NCBI GenBank assembly: GCA_029964075.1
Contig: CM057135.1
Span: 10,132,863 to 10,196,862 of the forward strand
DNA length: 64,000 bases
Reading direction: 5' to 3'
Source of the DNA: Patiria pectinifera
Lineage: Eukaryota; Echinodermata; Asteroidea; Valvatida; Asterinidae
In this document: positions 1-11,696 of the stretch, piece after piece
Numbering within the stretch: the first letter of the stretch is position 1
Layout: each line of letters starts with the position of its first letter
Program-made: the position numbers and the translations under genes
Notes under the pieces: model-generated
Told to the model about the DNA's origin: nothing
Databases searched by the model: none
What the model saw: only the letters and a program-made list of their open reading frames with translations

Positions 1-540
1 ATACTATAGTACACCATTCACCCCAGCAATTTACCACTTGTCGTTATCTGACCATTAAGACTACCACACAAATACCATTAACTTACCATTTAATCAACCA
101 TATACCATTTAGGTCACCATGACATATACCACAGCACACCATTCACATCAGCAATTTACCACTTGTCATTATCTGACCATTAAGATTACCATACAAATAC
201 CAGTAACTTACCACTTGCCACCATTCAAACTGTCTGAATTACCATTCATCATTTCATTGAAATTGCCATCACCATTCTGATGTAGCATTACACACCATTC
301 AAAACAACTTATTTGCCATTCATAGTTCCATTACCATTTACTTTACCACAGATTACCATTCACAATTGCCAGTTTACCACTCATCATTATATCGCCATTA
401 AGAGTACCATATGCCACCATTTGCAATGGCTGAATTACCATTGATCATTGCACGGCTACTACAGGACACCATTGCTTAACCATTACATACCATTAGATAC
501 CACTGACATACCACACAATACCACTGAATACCATTGGCCT
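1..540. repeat. ACCATT-rich diverged tandem array
   Basis: The words accatt and taccatt recur every 10-25 bases. A longer period is also visible: the block at about 7-95 is repeated at about 131-220 (both run through cagcaatttaccacttgtc and atctgaccattaaga), and a weaker third copy begins near 366. This fits a diverged tandem array with a unit of about 125 bp. It contains no credible reading frame. It may continue beyond the window start. Confidence 0.8.
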
Positions 541-559
541 TTTTTTGTAAGGGTGCTGG

Positions 560-1215
560 AATCTCTCCCCACCACCTTAGGCGCGAAGCCGCAACTAGGT
601 AAGCTGCACTTCAGGTATTGGACCCTCACGCACTCCATCACAAGCTACAAGCTCCTCCTGCAGCCCAGATCCAAAAGAGCAGGAAACCATTCCTCAGAAC
701 TGCTCAGCCACACATCAATGCGAGCACTCAGTTCCGACACCCCTATGTTCCGACAACCTAGATTGTGTTACTCCCGTTTAGGGTTAGGGCTAGGGTTAGG
801 AATAGGAATATGTGCAGTCGGAACATAGGGGTGTCGGAACATAGAGGTGTTAACCAGTCGAACAGACAGCAATGGCTCCTCGCGGCATGGAGGAGGACCG
901 AGCCCGGAGGAAGACTCAGCCCGGAAGAAAACCGACAACCATGCTACCAGTCTCAACATCCCCATCTGGAAAGAACCTCCCTTGCAAGGAATGGTGCCGC
1001 CTTAACCGGCTCCAGACAGATTGGAGTAGGGCAGTTTAATGGTTGTATACATGCATGGAACATGGTGGACTTGGACAGGTGTGGTGAGCTGCAGACAGCT
1101 GACCACCTGATCATGGCCTGCCCCATCCACCACCTAGGAGGAGGCTGGGACTCCCTCAATGAGCTCACTCCTGCAGCAGAGACCTGGCTCAAGCTACTTT
1201 TCCCAGCTGGGAAGA
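560..1215 (+). pseudogene. LINE reverse transcriptase C-terminal remnant
   Basis: Plus-strand frames across this stretch carry pieces typical of the C-terminal end of a non-LTR retrotransposon RT protein: LRREAATR and KSRKPFLRTAQPH upstream, LPCKEWCRLNRLQTDW near 985-1025, and then CGELQTADHLIMACPIHHLGG with a WLKLLF end at about 1080-1200. The last part is the usual Cys-His terminal motif (CG..QT.DHL...CP) of I/Jockey-type and related LINEs. The pieces lie in different frames, so this is a decayed 5'-truncated copy. A hairpin element (731-840) is inserted in it. Identification rests on remembered family motifs; the clade cannot be assigned. Confidence 0.6.
731..840. repeat. Perfect 24-bp inverted repeat with TTAGGG-like core
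   Basis: Bases 731-754 (starting gttccgacacccctatgttc) are the exact reverse complement of 817-840. The 62-bp spacer contains gttagggctagggttagg, a degenerate telomere-like array. The whole unit sits inside a LINE remnant, so it looks like a small inserted foldback/MITE-type element rather than a true telomere. Confidence 0.8.
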
Positions 1216-2012
1216 CCACATGCAAGAAACATGTAACATATGCATGCTGTTGAAATGTTTTTCTTTTTCAGATAGTTAAGAAAAAAATGGAGAAACGAAA
1301 TCTTTTTACTTGCACTGTGACAACTCTTTCCATATGAATTGTTCATCAAGATTGCCCCGAGTATTCTTCATTTTCGCCGGATAACCCTGATTGCAAAATT
1401 CGTCTGAAATTGTTTTTGGGACAGGGGGAACCTTGTGTGGACCTGGTCAAGTTGAGATGCCTTCAGTACCTGCACTACATGCATGTGTTTTGTTGAGAGT
1501 AGGACAGTTACTGCAAAACCTGTTCAATATACACTCGCGACAGCGTACATCCCTGTGGTTTAACACTTTCAGGTAAGTTGGTTATTTGTTAAATGATTGT
1601 ATGTACATGTATAGTATATACATCACTTGTCGGGTGCCTAGCAGAAGAACATACGAGTCTGACATGAAAAATCTTTGTTAAGAAAATTGCATTGAAAGGC
1701 TCAAATGTTTGTCACAGTTTTGATGAATCAAGTGTTCTCCCACTTGACTAATATAAATTGTACAAATTTTAAATTGTCACAGGTGTGACTAATCCATAAT
1801 TTTGGAAACAACTTGTGTTATTTCCAAAGATCTTGTTCAAATATTAAATTACAGCCACTTTTCATAGGCATTGTTTATAGGCATTACAGTTTGAGCGAAT
1901 GACAAATATCCTCTGGATATTGTGTGGGAATGCTCATGTTCTCAGTGGGAACTGTACATTCTAGCCACTGTGTGACAGCCATGCAAAGATTACAGAGCAT
2001 ACATGTATATAC
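1216..2012. other. No supported gene
   Basis: The stretch between the LINE remnant and the Tigger-like element is A/T-rich. Short open frames exist near 1340-1576, and one ends at a consensus splice donor (ttcag/gtaagt near 1572), but no domain is recognised and no convincing exon chain can be built. Confidence 0.4.
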
Positions 2013-3075
2013 AGTAAACTCCGGCTAAACCGACATCATACAACTCGTCAAATCACTCAAGTCGGCCGTCTGGCTAAAGTCTGGCCGATTGTCCGTAATG
2101 CATTTCCATTGATTTTTTTTTGTTTAAGTCGGCTTTTACAAGTTGCCATTTAATTTCACTCAAGTCGTCGTGTTGCTCTCGGTCTCCTTTCCACAAAAAG
2201 CAAAATCCTTTGTGTAAGTCGGCATTCAACAAATCACGCATTGGTATCAACTTCCTGTACTGCGGTTGGCAAAGTGTCGAGTGAAAAGTGATTTCGCACG
2301 GCCCGTGTTCGCTGCATGCATCGTTGTCGAAAAAGGATGTCCTACTGCATACCGCTATGCGGCGCTATAGGATCCTTGCTGCATACATCGCATGCATTGT
2401 GAGCATATCAATACCAGTCCCCCCCCCCCAGACTGTACGCATGCGCTCTGTCTATTTTTGGGGGTCGTCTCATTGAATGACTACTGCTGCAGTCAAGGCG
2501 TGCGTGGTATATACTGGACCACGCACGCATTTTATTCGTTACTGTGCGGGTACACATGTATCGTGATCTCCACCATGGGCGTGGCCAGGATTTTTTCTAG
2601 AGGGGGGCAAAAACAAATTTTGCCAAAAAATGCTTGTATTTCTCAACACATTCTCGATTTATCAGTTTTAGAGGGGGGCAGGGACATTTTGGCCCCCCCC
2701 CAAACTCATTAAATTTACACCACTTTGTCTTCGCGCCTCTTTTTCTTTTCTTTTTTTTTCTTCCTTTTGTTTTGTTTGTTTTGCTTTTCCGGGGGGGGGC
2801 AAGTGCCCCCCTTGCCCCCCCCCTTGCGACGCCCATGGTCTCCACTATCAATACCCCAAACGTGATGATATAATTCGATGATTAATTTGCTGGATTGAAC
2901 TCAACCATTAAGGATATGATCCAGGGTAAATTGAAGCCAATTAGTGCAATGAATCATGTGTGCAAAAGACCATTCATGTAAGTCGGCAAATGACGACTTA
3001 TAGCATATATCAGCATTCGCGTTAGTCGTCACAAATTTTCAGGTCCCGTGAGTGCCGGTTCAGCCGGAGTTTACT
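2013..3075. mobile_element. Non-autonomous pogo/Tigger-like element
   Basis: The left end reads cagtaaactccggctaaacc and the right end is its near-perfect inverse, ending ccggagtttactg. Both are flanked by TA, the Tc1/mariner-pogo target duplication, and CAGT... termini are typical of Tigger-type ends. Internal subterminal words (actcaagtcg, aagtcggc) recur in both orientations. No transposase frame is present over about 1.06 kb, so it is a deletion derivative or MITE. A second element (2574-2838) is nested inside. Confidence 0.75.
2574..2838. mobile_element. hAT-like MITE nested in the Tigger-like element
   Basis: Terminal inverted repeats ccatgggcgt...gc and gc.acgcccatgg bound about 265 bp, with runs of G near the left end and C near the right. 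The flanks tctccac (2567-2573) and tctccac (2839-2845) form a 7-bp, possibly 8-bp, target-site duplication, which suggests hAT. There is no coding capacity; the open frames come from the homopolymer runs. Confidence 0.65.
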
Positions 3076-5788
3076 GTAGTAATTTCTCTGGAAGATAATT
3101 CAGTACAAGGTTTACATGTCAGAGCGTTCTTATGCTTCTGTACATGTGTATTTGCAGTAGTGAAGTAAATTCCTTTATATTCACAATTCCTTATCATACA
3201 GGACATCAGTCGAGCTGAGGAAATATTCAATGTCTACCTTGTTTCTGCATATGCAACGATGTCTTCTTCATTTTTGTGAGTACATCTTTACCTACAAGTA
3301 TGAACACATTGTCTACCAGCACTTTGTAAATCCAGCTCATTGTGCATCATGCAGTGTACTGATTAGTTTAGGTACGTAAATGTTCACATGATATCATTCG
3401 TATTAAATGTAGCAGTTTTGTTACAATGTCTCATTGTCGCAATTTGCAGGCGCCGCCATTATGACAAGATGACATAAGCTACTGAAATGGCCAGACATAA
3501 AATGCTGAATTTATAAGTAGACTTGGTGTAGTTCAGAAAAAAGGCAAAATGAACACAAAAATACTAGCATTGGATCTAAAATATTTGGGCAAGAACATTC
3601 TATTAGTACCATGAAGTGCAGCTCACATACAGTCATTTGGTAACTTGATTAATCACTATGAGTTCCAATTGTAGTTTTACTTAATATTCAGATGTTAAAC
3701 ATACAGGGACCACTTGCTAAAGCATTAACTATATTTCTCAACAAATATTGTACCATGAGTGAAATAGAATTGCATGTGATGAATACTCACAATTGATCAT
3801 AGCACATACATTGTAAGCCATTTCGTGAATACCGCCATCCTTGAAAATTTGGGTGGAGGGGGGCATTACAATGAAAAGATGTCCCATCATGCAACTGTAT
3901 TGCATTGTAATGCCTCCGGGTACTCTTTTGCTTGTTTGTGTCCTCATTATACATTGGTGTCCTCCATCATTTGCCTTGGTGCAATTTCCACATTCCTTGG
4001 TGCTCCTTGATACAAACATTTGAGGAGATGCGGCAGTAGAGGGCGCTGTTGTAGCTTCCGTGTAATTTTTTTTTGGCCTTATGCTAGGCTTTGACAAGTA
4101 TTTTTTTCATCTCTCCATATCCATGTATACAAAGTCAAACAAAAAACTATTGTATTTCTTGTTTTTCTTCCAAAAACTACACCCTGCTAAAGAGCTATAG
4201 CTCCCGAGGATTAACATACTTGATACGGTGCAAATTTAAAGGTGCAATGCAGGAACAAAATTTTACAAACAGATAAGTGCAGAAAAAATGATAATGAAAT
4301 GTGAGTAAAAATGGGTACAAATTATTTGTGAGTGAACGTCTTTTGTTTTTGTCAGTACAGTGAATGACACAGCTGTGTTGGTGGTGGAGAGAAGTACAAG
4401 TAACGTGCGTCTATTTGCTTGCATGCTATCAAAAAGTGAACGTATCCTTTTCCTGATGTGACACCCATCCAAGCTGGAGATTGGTACCCGTAATCTTCAT
4501 AAGCGAGTTGTTTTCCAACCTTTAATATTAATTACCTCTAGTCTCTTAATAAATGCACAGGACAGCCTGTTACGTGGGGTTTACTCACTCTTGGTTATGT
4601 TGTTAAAATGCTCAGAAACAACACAAGATTTGGCAAATAAAAGCCAAGGTCTTGACATTAAATTTAGACAGTGAATTACGGTAGGAACAATAATCATGGT
4701 CCATGAAACATCTGTCATTTATTAGTTGTTATAACAACATTGTATGCAAATTGACTCCTGGTAAATGAGTCACTGAAACCCCTTCATCTTTGGTCCAATA
4801 TTTATGGTAGCTGCATTCAGTGCATTTCATCTCTTAAATATTTTTATTTCTCTATGGTTGCGGGTACAGAGGGATTGGGTTGATTTATCAATTTTGATGA
4901 TAATTAAGCAGTATGATGAATGATGTAATGAAGACATGGTAGAGTTATAAGGTGAGTATTCTACAAAAGAATATCACAAATAAAATCCAATCGACAAGCA
5001 TTTATTTCATAAACAATTGTGTGCATTGTGGCTGTACTTTCAATCATGGTCATTTCAATTGACACATTTCAAAGAAGTGCTTAAAGCAAGGGTACAATTT
5101 AGAGAAAAAAATAGATTTAAACCCCCCAAAACAAATCGTATTTAAAAAAAAAAACATTTAGATTTTTTTATATTAAAAAAAAAAAAAAAAAAAAACCTGC
5201 ATGAACAACTCAGCGTCTGTCACAAGTAAATTATCACAAGGAAGTTGTTGTTCTCAATAACAGGTTATATTTATACATTCATTATAAAGGCATCAAATTA
5301 ATGTTCTTGCCATAAACATGATATAGAAAACTAGCATTTTGGCAAATAGAGAGTATCAGATGGTTACTTCAGAAATCTGCAATGAAAAGTTAAATTTGTT
5401 TTTAATTTGTGAAATTTAAAACACTATTTTTGTATAGGTCCATCATGAAAATTGATTATTGACACTCCTTTTTTCAATCAAAGGAAAAATACATTAATTA
5501 GTTGAATCAATAAGCCAGTTCGGTATTTTGACTGCACATGTCCACAATGATGCGAATCACAGAAATATTCCGTTTTGAAAGTGCATCAACGCAGGAGCAC
5601 GACCACTTCTAAAATGTCTATTGTTTCAGATTTCACACTTCTTGGCAATAAAGGACATGTGGAAATCTGAATCTTGATCAAGCTTGTAAATTCCAGGTGT
5701 CAAGGCCAACCATTGCGGAATCTCTAAAAGTTGATGTAGAGTAGTAGGCGTAAGCGGCACATGTCCATCCAAAAGAACAGCACCAAAT
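3076..5788. other. No supported gene
   Basis: This is A/T-rich sequence with poly-A runs (5140-5195). An 11-bp inverted repeat gcattacaatg (3863-3873) / cattgtaatgc (3903-3913) is present. Open frames of 60-120 codons occur on both strands around 3740-4100, but they overlap each other and show no recognisable domain. I see nothing else. Confidence 0.4.
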
Positions 5789-6870
5789 GTGACCCGCTCT
5801 GCAAAAATGAGTCTGATGTATGGAAACAATTGTTTTTGTTTGTGAGACATTCTGAAAGAACAGCAAATAAGCTTTAATTTGATATATGGTACAACCCTGT
5901 GGGGCACTGCATTGTGGTTTTACGATTTTTTGAAAGTTGTGTTATTGTACTTATTTTATAAAGTCTATAACGGAGAAATAGGGCTTTTAAAATCACTGTG
6001 AATCATCACACTTCTCTTTGCAGATTACCTTAGCAACCAATGTGTTCCCGAGTTTGTATCCCCTTAAAACTTTACAGTGATTGTCCCTGAGTGCTTTCAA
6101 ACTATTTTTCTCCAGCTAAAATAAATTTCAGTATTTATTTATTAATGATACTGATCATAATTATTATGGTAATTTTTTTTTTTATTTAAATTATTGTCAA
6201 ATTATACAAAACGCAGATCTGATAACAAGGACTGAATGACTCAACAGTGACACACTTTAAGTTTCATTTTCCCAATATTTATAATTGTAATGACCTTCAA
6301 CTACTAAAAACAATTTTTTGTTTACTTTTACTGCTTTTGGGTAAAAAAATTGTGTTTTTGGTCAAAAAATTGTAAAATCGAAAATATAGCGTTAAAATAC
6401 TGATGAGAATATTTCTCATGGTGCTTCCTCGTGGGGTTTCCATTCTTTTTATCTTGCTATTTCAGAATCTCCTTATGTGATTTAAAAAGAAAACCTTTTC
6501 ATTTGTACCTTTTTCTGGGGTGAAAAATAGCGTTTTAGGTAAAAAAAAAAAAAAAAAAGAGGGGGAAAAGATGCAGCTTTAAAAGTGTCGGAAAAATTCT
6601 TGTTTGAATAATTTGTGAGGTTTCCTCCGTATTTTGCTTGCTTCTGCAGAGTTTCCTTTGTTTGGTCATAATTATTTCTTTTCAGCTTACTTTTTCTGGG
6701 TAAAAAACAACAATTTTGGTTAAAAAATAAATAAATCAGAAATACAGTATTCAAAACACTAAGCAAACTAAAAGTACATGACTTTTCATGTGTTCCTCGC
6801 TAGCTCTGGACGGACCATTCCTGTTGACATGACTTAACAGAGAGTAAAAACTGCTGTACATAACGATTTC

Positions 6871-9800
6871 CTAATTTGTATTGGTTGGCTTTGGAACCGA
6901 TGGGAGAGGGCAAGAGGTGTTTTTAGTGGTTTCACTGCAGAATTCCCGGATCTTTTCATAGAGGTACCACTGGCGTTGCGGATCCAAGCCTGGTGGGATC
7001 TCAGGAGCTGGTAGATCGGCCGGTGGATGGCGTGTGGTGGACTTCAGCAGCTGGATTGGAGTCTCAGGGTCGTCGATTGACTTTCGGGCAAAGATAACTC
7101 CAGGTTCGTCAGCTGTTGCCCTGGAATGACAAGGCAAAAACAGAAACAAAACTAAGAATAAGGATTTAATCTTAAATCGGCAACAACTGATGTAGCTTCC
7201 TTATTGATTCTCTTTCAATTTTGGCAGGTACTTTTTTTTAGGGGGGGAGGGGTGTTGAGGGGGGGGGGGGTTATAAAAATGACATGAAAGTTTGTTTTTC
7301 TTTTTAAATTTGTCCAGCCCATCAAATATCCAAGGTAAAGATATGAGGTCAAAATTAGTACCCCCTTTTCTTAGAAAGTTTATCTTATTACCTGAAATGT
7401 TGCAAGCCCTTGATACCAGTCAGAGGTCGAAAGAATGTGCTCAGGAACTTGTTCCAGTCGTACTGCTGAACAATGATGTCCCCCGCCTCGGTGCCAACTA
7501 GTTGAGGGATGTTGGTACCTGATGGAGTGCTGCTACGGACGACATCACACATCTCGTCCAAGCTGGACACCGGTGTTCTCCTGAAACGTTGCTTCAAGAG
7601 ACCGAAGCACCAGTCCGGTGCGAACTTCGTGTGGCCAACCACCATGAAATGCATTTCAATGGATTTGTGATGGCCACAAATACATCTCCAAAGAATGTAC
7701 CACATCATTATTTTGTTTTTGTTCTGTCCACTGCAATTATCGCAGTGAAGGTGAGCCAATGTCTCACCCAGGCTGTAGTTCGAAAAAAAAATGGTGAAGA
7801 TAACTGATGACGGCATTACTTCCCTTGGACATGGCCACAGCTTCATCGACAAGGTAGTTTACCTGTTGGGTTGCCCCCTCACAGTGAACGCCGAAGATCC
7901 CCAATTTTCTCGGTGTCAGGAAGTACACTGGCCCAGGTTGGAAAGGATCTGAGGGATAGTGCACCTGTTGAGCGAAATCAAAAGAGTAGTGCATCTGCAC
8001 TGCTCTACTACAGGTATCATTCCTACCAAGGCCTCTGATTCCCTGCTGTTATACCACCTGCTTTGCTGCCTCTACTTGACTTCGGTACAAGGACCGCTCC
8101 TGGCTGACCTTCTTGATGTGCTCCTCCTGGGTTTTGCAGCGGTCCAACTTGTCCATGTCTGACATGTTGGCGGACTTGTAGAGCATGCTGTTGTTTTGCT
8201 GGCATACCCAGCATACGTCTGCCATGGGCCGACAGCAAACGATGTAGGGACAGAGGTCGTTCCACAATTTTCTGAACGTGGAAACTGCTACGACCTTACC
8301 ACCTGTATCAATATACAATCAAATACAAAAACAAAAATAAGTTTTGGAAATGCATGTAGCAACCGACATGATGTACATGCACGTGTACGCATTAAGCAAG
8401 CCTCCTCTCACATTTCTTCTGCCTATTATTTAAAAAAAAAAGAGGAAAATAACTGTTGGGAACCAGCACTACCCATAAAGGGTGCTTGTATTGTTTCACA
8501 CCAATCGTACACGTTGCATGTACATGTCATTCACACCTCATGAAGGCTTGTAGCTAATGGAAGCATTGTGAGCTAATTATTACATACCCGAATCACCCAT
8601 GGCAGCTTTGTACTGTCTCCATACATTGATCTTTGACTCGCTGGAAGGAAGCAGTCTGATGTCATCTCTTTTATAGCCAGGTATGCGGCCCGGAAGCAGG
8701 ATGGCATGAACCTCGGCGTAGTTCACGATAAATCGCTGAACAGAAGTGATGTCCATGTAGCTGAGATGTCTTCCCTTTGTTTCGATGTTTCCTCGGACAG
8801 CAGCCGTGGTCACGGAAATGCTTAGTTAACGCATTTAACTTGTTGACACTCATGCTACAAAAAGGAGGGAAAGAAAACTTGAGTACATGTACATGTACAA
8901 GGATGTGATGAATTCAACTAAAGCACTAATGTGTACATGTCGTCGTGTCCGTGCAACAAGGTCGTGTCTCCTAAAATTTAATTTACAAGAACCGCCAGTT
9001 TTAGAATGTCAAAAGGTCGTATCTTGCTTAAAATAACCCGGATGTTCATACAAAGTCAATAATTATTGACGTTGAGAAAATGTTGTTGCATGGAGCGTAT
9101 TCGTGCGAGATACAACTTTGTTGCAGAATTGAGTTACGACCTTGTTGCACTGATGCGACGATGTGTAGTAACTCAGTACGCAGACATCTAAATGCCTAGT
9201 TCCAGTTCATTTGAAAATAATAAATAAATAAACGACACTTACTTGTGGAGAAAGAGAAAAGTGTCCCTGCAAATCGCCTGACCATGGAAGAAGTAGGATG
9301 ATCTCTGGAAACGGCGATCTGTCTGCTCTTTCCGCTTGCTGTATGCCGTTTCACCACCGCATCTTGTAAAACAGCTAATTTGGCCGAGGATAAACATGTC
9401 TTTCTCCTCTGTTTTGTGAGAGAAAAAATAACATTTTTTTTTTTACATTATCAAAATTTAAATCGATTCAGAGAAGGCAGGGTTTTTATTCTTTCAAGGG
9501 TGATTTTAAAACCGAGCTACGTATGGTCAGCGAAGATAGCATGATAGTTATCGGTTATGGCAGGGGTGAAATGAAATCCAACTGCAAGCACCCAAAGTTA
9601 GAACTTGCAGGTTGGAAGAGATATAGACAAAGATAAACAAAATAAAACGTTTACCCTACCTCTTGTAAGCTCTGACATCTCATCACGAGAATTCATGAAC
9701 TCTTCCACGGTGAAAAGCCTGTAGCATGGACCACCATCAAAACGCTTGCAGTTGCATCGAAAGGCTGAAGCCCGTCTGTGGTGTTCGTCAACGTTCTGCC

Positions 9801-10137
9801 CCTGAGGCTGTTGGCCCGCTTGATTTTCTTCCCTGGGACGGGGTTCGCGGTCAACATTTTCCAGGCCGGTTTCAGCGGGGATCACTAGCAATGGTAGATC
9901 CTCGTCATCGTCGTCATCGGTAGCTTCGGTGTCCATGTTGGAATTATTTTCTTCATCTGACTGATCGCTGTCGTCATCATCGGAGTAGGAACTGTCGCTG
10001 TCGTCAGCATCGCTTTCGCGAGGCTGGACGAAGTATTCTTCAACGAATCTCCGAGCCAGTGTGCTTTCTTCGCCGCGAAAATGAACATTTCGCAGGTCAT
10101 TCATTGCTTCGGCGAAACGCCGGTCTTGTTCGTCCAT
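6871..10137 (-). pseudogene. Putative DDE-type transposase, HCDNCSGQNKN family, six exons
   Basis: Six minus-strand exons with consensus GT/AG sites: 10137-9660, 9408-9243, 8854-8588, 8302-8058, 7994-7392, 7120-6871. All junction phases agree, giving about 670 codons. Exon 1 is acidic and then Cys-rich (RCNCKRFDGGPCY). Exon 2 has DMFILGQISCFTRCGG. Exon 3 has LLPGRIPGYKRDDIRLLPSS. Exon 4 has DVCWVCQ, probably zinc-binding. Exon 5 has YSFDFAQQVHYP, LHCDNCSGQNKN and GHTKFAPDWCFGLLKQRF. Exon 6 has RQWYLYEKIREFC. From memory this is a multicopy animal family (DUF7869-like); treating the three Asp residues as a catalytic triad is inference. Two single-base discrepancies, in exon 3 and in a 9-T run of exon 5 near 7785, each shift frame by one extra base. 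They are either recent decay or sequencing error. Confidence 0.75.
8941..9160 (+). mobile_element. MITE copy 1, in intron 2 of the transposase-like gene
   Basis: It begins cgtcgtgtccgtgcaacaag and ends with the inverse, cttgttgca...gcgacg. It aligns along its whole length with the reverse complement of 15231-15466 (shared words caacaaggtcgt, ctcctaaaa, gagatac.actttgttgcagaat). There is no coding capacity. Target duplication is unclear. Confidence 0.7.
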
Positions 10138-10803
10138 TTCTGGTCGCTTTAGCAACTCAAACTTACCTACTTTGGTATTTTTTACAGCAAAAATACACTC
10201 AAAATCAGGAACTCAAATCACACCTTGCAACGCGGACGCACAAGCTTCAGCAGCACGGCGACGTACGTCGATGTCAGATCAATGATGTAATGCTGTTGAA
10301 TGCGCATGCGTTGTGTGACGTTTTCGACTGACTGACCAATTGTAGCGCATGATTTGCATCATGTGATGGAAAAAACATTGCGGCATGGTAACAAGAGGGG
10401 TTTGTTTACGTGACAATTTTCATTCATAACATGATTTTTATAGAACCTTTGAAATTTGGAATCCTAAAGAGTAAGCGGTGTCAGCCGATACCAAAATCAT
10501 ATGGGGGTGTGTATTATGCGAACGAAAAGGGTTGCAAAAAGGGCCCGATATTTACAACAAAACTGACAAAATTAATGAATCACTGAAACAAAACAGTCGA
10601 CAAAAGCTTTATTTAATCAACTTTAGGAATGGAAATAATTACTGGGACCAACAAAACCTAAATATATAGATATCAAGCAAGCCAAAAAACCTTAAAACAA
10701 AAAATCGGTTTTCGGAAAGAAAAACCACCCCTACCACGTTCAGCCACTCTGTACGTAAAACTGTACTACGCGACATCCGACTCATTTTTGCAGAGCGGGT
10801 CAC

Positions 10804-11047
10804 AAATAATTATGATGTGCTTGTACTTTTCTGTCTTTGTGTAATTCCAGTCAGAGAACTTTCCCATATGGCACACAATGTCAAGTGGATTCTGAGAAAT
10901 AGACAACAAAATTGACACAATTTATAGGCTAATTTCCAAAATTTATAATAAATATAAAATGCACTTTATACATTAAATTTCCATACTTAAACAATATGGT
11001 TTACAGCTCATGAACAATACAAATAGGCTACAGCCTCATTTTGTTGC
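10804..11047. other. Short spacer between transposon and LINE
   Basis: A/T-rich sequence without a gene. Its right end contains cattttgttgc (11037-11047), which nearly matches cgttttgttgc at 15046-15056 and may be the left copy of the LINE target duplication. Confidence 0.35.
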
Positions 11048-11696
11048 GTGTGTTGTGTGGGTAACTACAGGGTGAGTGTGATGCGTCTAGTGCAGTAGTG
11101 TAGTCGTAGTTAGCATTGCACACCCCGCTTCCTACCTTCTGCTGCTGCCGCTGGCTAGCCCCGTTTCGGGGCGAAAAGGGAGCTGAGTGCGTAAGTCTCC
11201 CCTGCCAGTACATAGCCTCTCCGCCACCAAGACTCTTGCAGTGCCTCCCCGTGGCAACACACGGTAACTGGGTGTCTTGCGACCCCAGGCTGAATCTGCA
11301 AGGGATCTCGGAGTTGCAGTGGTCCCCAGAGACATGGTGTCCAGGCCCACCGGTGTGTGGACACGCCCTGGTGCCATGTCAGCCACTGCGAAACCACGGC
11401 AGCAGGTGGTGGATCTCCTTGCTGGGCATCTACAATAATATTGCAGCAATGGCCAACAGGGACTCCAGCTGGGCATCTGGGACGTCATCTCAGTAGTGGC
11501 CAGGTGGGACTCATCAGCAAAGTCTGACACTGCGGGGCAATTTCTGCCTGGCCATGCCGTCCGGAGCTTCTCCTGCCGCTGGAACCCTTAGACAGTGATC
11601 CAGTGAGTGGGATGAGTACCCGCGCAATGCTCATCCTACTTTAAATTTCTGCGCAGGCCAACCGGCAACAAGTCTCAACTGACAAGTCCTCTTGCG

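Larger units (their letters stand above)
5789..10803 (-). mobile_element. 5-kb TIR DNA transposon with six-exon transposase-like gene
   Basis: The left terminus 5789-5819 begins gtgacccgctctgcaaaaat. The right terminus 10773-10803 is its inverse with 30 of 31 bases matching. Both ends are directly flanked by aaat (5785-5788 and 10804-10807), a candidate 4-bp target duplication. The single spliced gene inside (6871-10137, minus strand) lies wholly between the TIRs, as expected for a cut-and-paste transposon. The 3' part, 5789-6870, is A/T-rich and holds about three diverged copies of a roughly 190-bp unit (6300-6800). A MITE lies in intron 2. The element is inferred from ends plus cargo; the superfamily is not assigned. 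Confidence 0.7.

Noticed and set aside
781-810. Telomere or chromosome end
   Set aside because: Only a few degenerate TTAGGG words, enclosed in a perfect hairpin within a LINE remnant.
1340-1572. Possible exon ending at ttcag/gtaagt
   Set aside because: The frame that reaches the donor has no convincing acceptor or family; adjacent frames look equally protein-like.
2634-2873. Phe/Pro-rich open frames
   Set aside because: Produced by homopolymer C and T runs inside the nested MITE.
3202-3275. Possible 74-bp internal exon with acceptor ...catacag and donor gtgagt
   Set aside because: Open frame and splice sites fit, but no neighbouring exon or recognisable domain supports it.
3863-3913. 11-bp inverted repeat as a terminator or hairpin RNA
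   Set aside because: Short, isolated, no associated transcript unit; noted only as an inverted repeat.
5626-5907. Minus-strand open frame with protein-like composition (RLIFAERVTFGAV...)
   Set aside because: It spans the left TIR of the 5-kb transposon; the shared IRLIFAERVT reading at 10770-10803 is just the inverted terminal repeat translated.
11116-11530. Overlapping 80-132-codon frames on both strands
   Set aside because: LINE 5' leader; G/C-rich composition opens frames in both directions.
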